From: DATLGB01 sp038258425
Lineage (GTDB): Bacteria > Actinomycetota > Thermoleophilia > Solirubrobacterales > Solirubrobacteraceae
Direction: 5' to 3'
DNA: 29,374 nt
Assembly: GCA_038258425.1 (NCBI GenBank)
Contig: JBBSPV010000045.1
Coordinates: forward strand, 1-29,374
The stretch's first letter is position 1. Every line of letters starts with the position of its first letter. Made by a program: the position numbers and the translations under genes. A model generated the notes under the pieces. That model was not told the origin of the DNA, did no database searches, and saw only the letters and a program-made list of their open reading frames with translations. This document shows, piece after piece, positions 24,865 to 29,374 of the stretch.

Positions 24865-25165
24865 GCTCGGGGCCGTCGGTACTCCCCTGCATGGGAGCGG
24901 TGGTGCTTGGTCTCGCCTGCTGACGAGGAGTGTCATGCCAGAAGCTTCACGAAGGTCAGCTTGGCCGCGGTTGGGGACGCCGGCCCCGGAAGCGGATTCG
25001 GTGACCGTCGGGAGGCACGGGTTACGCGCGAAGCCTTGGCGGCTGAGCGCACCGGCGGCACCCTCTTCCGCCTGCTTCCCGGTCAAGCGCAGCCCGTTGG
25101 GACGGCTGCCCGTAAGAGGCCGAGGGCAGCAGTCTCAGCCGGGCGCTTCTGCTGAGATCGTCCGC
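24865..25165. other. intergenic region without recognised gene
   Basis: About 300 bp before the VOC gene. A GAGGAG sits just ahead of an ATG at 24935 that is in frame with the VOC gene, but the 77 codons between have poor codon bias and no similarity to a known domain, so I do not call a longer protein. Confidence 0.5.
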
Positions 25166-25576
25166 ATGCTCTCGATCACCCACCTCACGACAGTCGTCGT
25201 GCCCGTCGCTGATCAAGAGGAGGCGCTCGCCTTCTACGTCGAGCGCCTCGGACTGGAGAAGGTCCTCGACTTCACGTACGAATCAGGCGAGCGGTGGCTC
25301 GAGGTGGCCCCGCAGGGCAGCACGATCAGCCTCACGCTCGCCGAAGCCCGCCCCGAGCGGCCGGCGGGTATCGAGACGGGCATCGTCCTCGCCAGCCGCG
25401 ACGTCCGCAGTGCCCTGGAGGAGCTGCGTGCCGCGGGCGTGCCGACGGACGCAGAGCTGCTCCCACGGGACGCCATCACCTGGTGGGCGGGAGCCCCGCT
25501 CGCCGGACGGCCCGACCAGTTCCGCGTCTTCGACCCCTACGGCAACTCGCTGCTGATCGTCGCCGACCTCGGCTGA
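25166..25576 (+). CDS. VOC-family (glyoxalase/bleomycin-resistance fold) protein
   Basis: 136 aa from ATG 25166. It shows the paired beta-alpha-beta-beta-beta modules of the vicinal oxygen chelate fold: THLTTVVVPVADQEEALAFY then VERLGLEKVLDF in the first half, and ETGIVLASRDVRSALEELRA then FRVFDPYGNSLLIV in the second. Such proteins bind a divalent metal and act as glyoxalases, dioxygenases or antibiotic-binding proteins. The first-half position that is often a His metal ligand is present (His5 in ITHL), and Asp/Asn in FDPYGN occupies the usual second-half site. The substrate is unknown. It is monocistronic. Confidence 0.88.
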   Translation: MLSITHLTTVVVPVADQEEALAFYVERLGLEKVLDFTYESGERWLEVAPQGSTISLTLAEARPERPAGIETGIVLASRDVRSALEELRAAGVPTDAELLPRDAITWWAGAPLAGRPDQFRVFDPYGNSLLIVADLG

Positions 25577-25910
25577 CCTCGCGACCCGACCGGTCTTCAG
25601 CGCCTCCGCCAGTTCGGATCGGCGGGGCGCGGCGCGCCGATCAGGGCCGCGCCGCCGAAGCCGCCCGGCTCCCTGCGCCGGCGCTCGGGTAGCCGTCCCC
25701 GACCTGGGGTCCCGGCTTGGACGGACAGCAGCAGCGTCGAGTGTCGTGCCCCGCGGGCGGACCGCCTTTGGTCTCTGAGCGAGCGCGACCTTACGGCGAG
25801 GAAGAATCGAGCGGCCAGGACGTTGCTCGTGAGTCGATCGGCCGTCCTCGTGACCGGCATGTCCGGAACCGGGCTGTCGACCGCGGCTCGCCCCGGGGGC
25901 TTTCGGCGGA
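25577..25910. other. intergenic region between VOC gene and tRNA-Val
   Basis: 334 bp in which I see no gene, RNA or clear hairpin. It includes sequence downstream of the tRNA-Val, which is transcribed leftwards. Confidence 0.5.
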
Positions 25911-25982
25911 TGGGCACGGCTGGTTTCGAACCAGCGACCTCTCGCGTGTGAAGCGAGCGCTCTCCCACTGAGCTACGCGCCC
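25911..25982 (-). tRNA. tRNA-Val (anticodon CAC)
   Basis: 72 nt, full cloverleaf on the minus strand. The acceptor stem is GGGCGCG with CGTGCCC (one G-U pair), D-arm GCTC...GAGC, anticodon stem CTCGC/GCGAG with loop TTCACAC giving anticodon CAC (reads GUG, valine), variable loop AGGTC, T-arm GCTGG/CCAGC with loop TTTCGAA, and discriminator A. CCA is not encoded. A TANNNT box (TACCCT) lies about 30 nt upstream on the same strand and may be its promoter. Confidence 0.95.
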
Positions 25983-26227
25983 TCGGTCCCGCCCCCGCGA
26001 CGGGTGTGCGGAAGGGTAGCGCCGGGTCGAGCGACCGGCTGCCCGTGAGGCAGAAGCGACTCCGTGTGCTCCCAACGACACAAACTCGCCTTCGGCCCGC
26101 CCAGTAGCCCAGCGGAGGAGGGCAATAGGCGGATCGGTGTCGGTGAAGCGCCCGTGAGCCGCCTCCTGTCCCGGGCCGCCGCACCCGCCCCGCCGCACCC
26201 TGCCCCGGCGCCGCCCGCGCGCCCGCC

Positions 26228-26761
26228 TCAGCGCGCCGGCGCGGCCTCGGCCGCCGCGGACACGGCGAGCTGGTCCGCGCGGTCGTTGAGCGCCTTGTGC
26301 GCGTGGGCGGCGCCCGTCTCGTGGCCCTTGACCCAGTGCCAGCGCACCTGCTCGTGGCGCGCGATCTCGGCCTCGAGGGCCTGCACGAGATCCTGGTTCT
26401 TGACGGGCTTGCCGGCGGCCGTCTTCCACTGCTTGCGCTTCCAGCCGTCGAGCCACTTCGTCATGGAGTCGAGCATCAGGCGCGAGTCGGTGACGATGCA
26501 CACGCGGCTGCCGGCCGGGAGGGCGCGCAGGCCCTCGATGGCGGCCGTGAACTCCATGCGGTTGTTCGTCGTGTGCGGGTCGCCGCCCGAGCGCTCGAGC
26601 GGCTCGCCGCCGTCGGGCCCGACGACGATCGCGGCCCAGCCGCCGGGGCCGGGGTTCCCGCTGCACGCCCCGTCCGTCCACACGAGGTACTCCCCGGCGC
26701 GGGGCTCGAGCGCGGCCTCGGCGGAGAGCTTGCGACGGCGGGTGGGCGGTGCGGCGGGCAT
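26228..26761 (-). CDS. rnhA: ribonuclease HI
   Basis: 177 aa. It cuts the RNA strand of RNA-DNA hybrids (R-loops, Okazaki primers). All catalytic residues are visible: Asp30 in TDGACSGNPGPGGW, Glu70 in NNRMEFTAAIEGL, Asp92 in VTDSRLMLDSM, His147 in WVKGHETG and Asp163 in NDRADQLA. The basic handle-like KWLDGWKRKQWKTAAGKPVK is present, as in E. coli RnhA. A short N-terminal extension of about 22 residues precedes the core. It follows the P1 peptidase gene by 22 bp on the same strand, so they probably share a transcript. Confidence 0.95.
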   Translation of the reverse strand: MPAAPPTRRRKLSAEAALEPRAGEYLVWTDGACSGNPGPGGWAAIVVGPDGGEPLERSGGDPHTTNNRMEFTAAIEGLRALPAGSRVCIVTDSRLMLDSMTKWLDGWKRKQWKTAAGKPVKNQDLVQALEAEIARHEQVRWHWVKGHETGAAHAHKALNDRADQLAVSAAAEAAPAR

Positions 26762-26783
26762 GCGGCGCAGGCTAGGCGCCCGC

Positions 26784-27719
26784 TTACGAACGCGAGTGGT
26801 CCGTCGCCGCAGGACATCCCGGGGCGCCCTCCGCGGTGAGCACCGCGTCGCGGATCGCGGCCGAGGTCGCCTCCGCGGCCAGCACGCAGGCCACCGTCGG
26901 ATCGACCTCCACCGCCCCCGAGGCGAGGCAGCAGGCGAGGTCGCCGTCGGACACCGTGGCCGTCGGGGAGACGGCGCGGGCGACACCCGCCGAGGCGGCG
27001 CGGGCGACGAGGAACGCCTCGAGCTTCGTGAGCCGGGCGTCCGTGCAGACGCAGACGAGCGTCGTCGCCGCCCGCAGCGGCGACCGGGCGCCGGCGAGCA
27101 TGAGCTCGGTCGCCCGCGTGTAGGCCCCGTCGCCCCAGGCACCGGCCAGCACGGTGCCGTCCGCGGCGAGCACGTCCCCGACCGGGTTGACCGCCGCGAT
27201 CGCCGTGAGCGTCGCGCCCCCGGCCCCGAGGCGGGCCGCGCCGAGACCGCCCTTGGTCATCGCCGCCGGCCCGAGGAGCTTCCCCACGGAGCAGCCCGCG
27301 CCGGCGCCGACGGACCCGCGCTGCACCGCCGGGTCGGCCGCCTCGCACGCCGCGCGCCCCATGGCCGCGTCGGGCCACGCCCCGGGGTCGCCCACGAGCA
27401 GATCGTAGACGACGGCCGCCGTCACGAGCGGTATCCGGCCGGCCGGGGTCTCGAACCCGCGCCCGGCGTCGAGCAGCCAGGCCGCCGCCCCGTCCGCCGC
27501 CGCGAGGCCGCGCGCGCTGCCGCCCGCGAGCACGACCGCCTCGGGGCCGGGCGTCGAGGTCCACGGGGCGAGCAGGTCGGACTCCCGAGTCCCGGGCGCG
27601 CCGCCGCGCACCTCGCCGGCGCCCACGGACCCCATCGGAGCGAGGATCGCCGTGCACCCCGTCCACCCGGCGCGATCCGTCGCCTGACCGCAGCGGAAGC
27701 CCTCCGGCAGCGAGACCAT
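26784..27719 (-). CDS. P1-family (S58, DmpA-like) aminopeptidase
   Basis: 311 aa from ATG 27719; ATG 27728 is in frame but sits directly against the AGAGG ribosome site, which is better spaced for 27719. Family S58 features: GCTAILAPMGSVGAGEVRGG, then APGTRESDLL near the N-terminus, DGAAAWLLDAGRGF, and the self-cleavage/nucleophile region ATTLVCVCTDARLTK (Thr219/Thr220). Members are made as a precursor that cuts itself into two chains; the new N-terminal residue is the nucleophile. Known activities include L-aminopeptidase, D-Ala-esterase and beta-peptidase. Its role here is unknown. It diverges from the SRP RNA gene. Confidence 0.9.
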   Translation of the reverse strand: MVSLPEGFRCGQATDRAGWTGCTAILAPMGSVGAGEVRGGAPGTRESDLLAPWTSTPGPEAVVLAGGSARGLAAADGAAAWLLDAGRGFETPAGRIPLVTAAVVYDLLVGDPGAWPDAAMGRAACEAADPAVQRGSVGAGAGCSVGKLLGPAAMTKGGLGAARLGAGGATLTAIAAVNPVGDVLAADGTVLAGAWGDGAYTRATELMLAGARSPLRAATTLVCVCTDARLTKLEAFLVARAASAGVARAVSPTATVSDGDLACCLASGAVEVDPTVACVLAAEATSAAIRDAVLTAEGAPGCPAATDHSRS

Positions 27720-27732
27720 GGCTCCCATCCTC

Positions 27733-27738
27733 TACCAT
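27733..27738 (+). promoter_or_regulatory. putative -10 box of the SRP RNA gene
   Basis: TACCAT fits TANNNT and ends 7 nt before base 27746, where the predicted SRP RNA terminal helix begins. The spacing matches a transcription start at that helix. No -35 element was identified with confidence. Confidence 0.45.
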
Positions 27739-27745
27739 CGGTGCC

Positions 27746-28017
27746 GGACCGTGCTAGGCGGGGCAGTAGCGGAGCCTTGTAACCCGCAATCCGCTCTAGC
27801 GGGGCCGAATCCCCTTCCGAGGGGTGTTGTCTCCCGGGTCAGCGCAGCGGTGGTGGCGTCGAAGGCCGGGTCCCATGCGGTGTCGGCCCGTGAACCAGGT
27901 CAGGTCCGGAAGGAAGCAGCCTTAAGCGGTCACCGGCAGGCGCAGCGGGGTCGCCCGACCGGAGCCATCGGCGATGAACGCGCCGTGGGTCGCACCTCGA
28001 CGAAGGGTGCACGGTCC
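27746..28017 (+). ncRNA. ffs: signal recognition particle RNA, large bacterial type with Alu domain
   Basis: The S-domain core is unmistakable: GTCAGGTCCGGAAGGAAGC (near 27899-27917), the Ffh-binding tip and tetraloop region. The 5' half holds the Alu-domain sequence GTGCTAGGCGGGGCAGTAGC, then TGTAACCCGCAATCCGCTCT, then AGCGGGGCCGAATCCC, much like Bacillus scRNA. GGACCGTGC (27746-27754) pairs perfectly with GCACGGTCC (28009-28017), closing the molecule at about 272 nt. It guides membrane-protein-synthesising ribosomes to the membrane together with Ffh. It sits directly upstream of dnaX, a common bacterial order. Confidence 0.93.
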
Positions 28018-28053
28018 GTCTTTCCTGCACCGATCGGCCGCCCGCCCGGGCCG

Positions 28054-28059
28054 TAGACT
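28054..28059 (+). promoter_or_regulatory. putative -10 box of dnaX
   Basis: TAGACT fits TANNNT and ends 9 nt before the dnaX ATG at 28069. No ribosome-binding sequence is present, so the transcript may be leaderless or carry a leader of only a few bases. Confidence 0.35.
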
Positions 28060-28068
28060 CCGGGCCTC

Positions 28069-29374
28069 ATGGCCTCGCTGTACCGCCGCCACCGCCCGCG
28101 CACCTTCGCCGACGTGGTGGGCCAAGAGCACGTCGTGCGCACGCTGCGCAACGCGATCGAGCAGGACAAGGTCCACCACGCCTACCTCTTCGTCGGCTCG
28201 CGCGGGACGGGCAAGACGTCGATGGCCAAGATCCTCGCGGCCTCGCTGAACTGCGTCCACGGCCCGACCACCACGCCGGACGGCACGTGCGAGTCCTGCC
28301 GCTCGATCGCCGCCGCCACCTCCCTCGACGTGATCGAGATGGACGCGGCCTCCAACAACTCCGTCGACGACATCCGCGACCTGCGCGAGCGCGTCGCCTA
28401 CGCGCCGGTCTCCGGCAAGTACAAGGTCTACATCCTCGACGAGGCGCACATGCTCTCCACCCCCGCGTGGAACGCGTTCCTCAAGACCCTCGAGGAGCCG
28501 CCGCCGCACACGATCTTCGTGCTCGCGACCACCGAGGCGCAGAAGGTCCTGCCGACCGTGGCCGACCGCTGCCACCGCTTCGACTTCCACCGCCCGAGCC
28601 TCGGGCAGATCGCCGGCGTCGTGCGCCGGGTGGCGGACGCGGAGGGCATCGAGATCGGCGACGAGGCGATCGCGCTGATCGCCCGCTCGGCCACCGGCTC
28701 GTTTCGGGACGCGCTCGGCACGCTCGAGCAGCTCGTGGCGTACTCCGGCCCGGTGATCGCCCTCGAGGACGTGCTCGCGGTGCTCGGTGCCGTCGACGCC
28801 GAGCTCGTGCTCGGCACGGTCGACGCCGTGGCCTCGGGCAACGCGCGCGACGCGCTGCTCGCCGCGGCCCGCCTGGCCGACTCCGGCCGCGACGTCGGCC
28901 GCTTCTTCACCGACCTCGAGGGGCACCTGCGGGCGCTGATGGTCGTCCAGACGCTCGGCGGGGAGGTGCCGGCCGAGCTGCGCATGACGGCCGACGCGGA
29001 CGAGCGGCTGCGCGAGCAGGCGGCGCGGGTGGACGGCGGGTCGGTCGTGCGGCTGCTCGACCTGCTCGCCGCCGGCCTGCGCGCGATGAAGGACGGCGCG
29101 GACGCCCGCACGCAGCTCGAGCTCGCGCTGGTCAAGGCCGCCGACCCGGCACGGGACCCGTCCGTCAAGGCCCTGCTCGCGCGCCTCGAGCGCCTCGAAG
29201 GGGCCGGTCACCGCACTTCCGGCCGCGGGGGAGCCGGAACCGCGGTCACCCCCGCGCCGGCCCCCGCGCCCGAGCCGGCCCCCGCGCCGGCGTCCGCGCC
29301 CGCCCCGCCCCCCGCGCTCGAGCCCGCCCCGCCGCCGATTCCCGCGCCCGCGCCGGCGCCGGCGCCCGAGCCGC
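28069..29374 (+). CDS. dnaX: DNA polymerase III subunit gamma/tau (N-terminal 435 codons, runs off the window)
   Basis: This is the clamp-loader ATPase of the replisome. AAA+ motifs: MASLYRRHRPRTFADVVGQE at the start, Walker A GSRGTGKT (43-50), IEMDAASNNSVDDIRDLRE, Walker B YILDEAHMLS (121-130), KTLEEPPPHTIFVLATTE and ADRCHRFDF. The zinc module reads Cys62-x8-Asp71-x2-Cys74-x2-Cys77; the second Cys of the usual four is Asp. Domain III follows to about residue 375. From about 390 the protein becomes a Pro/Ala-rich tail (repeated PAPAPEP) that is still open at the window end. The start has a TANNNT box 9 nt upstream and no ribosome site. Confidence 0.95.
   Translation, partial: MASLYRRHRPRTFADVVGQEHVVRTLRNAIEQDKVHHAYLFVGSRGTGKTSMAKILAASLNCVHGPTTTPDGTCESCRSIAAATSLDVIEMDAASNNSVDDIRDLRERVAYAPVSGKYKVYILDEAHMLSTPAWNAFLKTLEEPPPHTIFVLATTEAQKVLPTVADRCHRFDFHRPSLGQIAGVVRRVADAEGIEIGDEAIALIARSATGSFRDALGTLEQLVAYSGPVIALEDVLAVLGAVDAELVLGTVDAVASGNARDALLAAARLADSGRDVGRFFTDLEGHLRALMVVQTLGGEVPAELRMTADADERLREQAARVDGGSVVRLLDLLAAGLRAMKDGADARTQLELALVKAADPARDPSVKALLARLERLEGAGHRTSGRGGAGTAVTPAPAPAPEPAPAPASAPAPPPALEPAPPPIPAPAPAPAPEP

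Noticed and set aside
24118..25086. A 322-codon minus-strand open frame
   Set aside because: Low-complexity Arg/Pro-rich translation, and it overlaps the DUF4386-like remnant in a different frame.
24935..25165. A 77-codon N-terminal extension of the VOC protein, preceded by GAGGAG
   Set aside because: Poor codon bias, no domain, and the VOC fold starts exactly at ATG 25166.
29230..29374. GC-rich repeat-like sequence at the window end
   Set aside because: It is the in-frame Pro/Ala linker of DnaX, not a DNA repeat element.
1..29374. CRISPR arrays, insertion sequences, phage genes, toxin-antitoxin pairs
   Set aside because: No regularly spaced repeats, transposase motifs, terminal inverted repeats flanking a gene, or phage structural proteins were seen.

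Overview
The window is very GC-rich (codon third positions almost all G or C), uses GTG starts freely, has several genes with a TANNNT box just upstream of the start codon and no ribosome-binding site, and encodes a long (about 272 nt) SRP RNA with an Alu domain next to dnaX. Together these suggest a high-GC actinobacterium. Gene content resembles deep-branching soil lineages such as Thermoleophilia/Solirubrobacterales, but that placement is inference.

Layout. Positions 1-3740 (+) hold the end of an operon: the E2 acyltransferase of a 2-oxoacid dehydrogenase (cut by the window), its E3 dihydrolipoyl dehydrogenase, and an alpha-ketoglutaric-semialdehyde-type aldehyde dehydrogenase. A convergent FCD-type GntR regulator follows. 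Positions 4506-6838 (+) hold an XdhC/CoxI-family molybdoenzyme accessory protein coupled to a CynX-like MFS permease. Positions 6843-9637 (-) hold a class I aminotransferase and a YtcJ-type amidohydrolase. Positions 9744-15664 (+) hold a DAO-family FAD amine oxidase and a PotABCD-type polyamine ABC importer whose binding protein has a one-base frameshift. The 6.8-15.7 kb block reads as an amine or polyamine uptake and oxidation neighbourhood.

Positions 15.67-16.69 kb (-) hold a decaying ECF42-type sigma factor (internal deletions and frameshifts) next to its usual partner, a DGPF/YCII protein with a frameshifted tail. Positions 16.87-22.03 kb (-) hold a large secreted protein with a C-terminal CARDB domain and a 949-residue LuxR-family ATPase regulator (LAL type). 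Positions 22.1-23.1 kb (-) hold an AzlCD branched-chain amino acid exporter.

Positions 23.1-26.2 kb are sparsely coding: a tRNA-like pseudogene, a DUF5995-like secreted protein, the C-terminal stub of a DUF4386-like membrane protein, a small membrane protein, a VOC protein and a tRNA-Val(CAC). Positions 26.2-29.4 kb return to housekeeping genes: RNase HI, a P1-family (DmpA-like) peptidase, the SRP RNA, and dnaX, which runs off the end.

No CRISPR array, insertion sequence or phage module was seen. The most notable items are the eroded ECF42/DGPF pair, the frameshifted PotD, the palindrome over the potA start region, and the eroded segment between two tRNA-like sequences.
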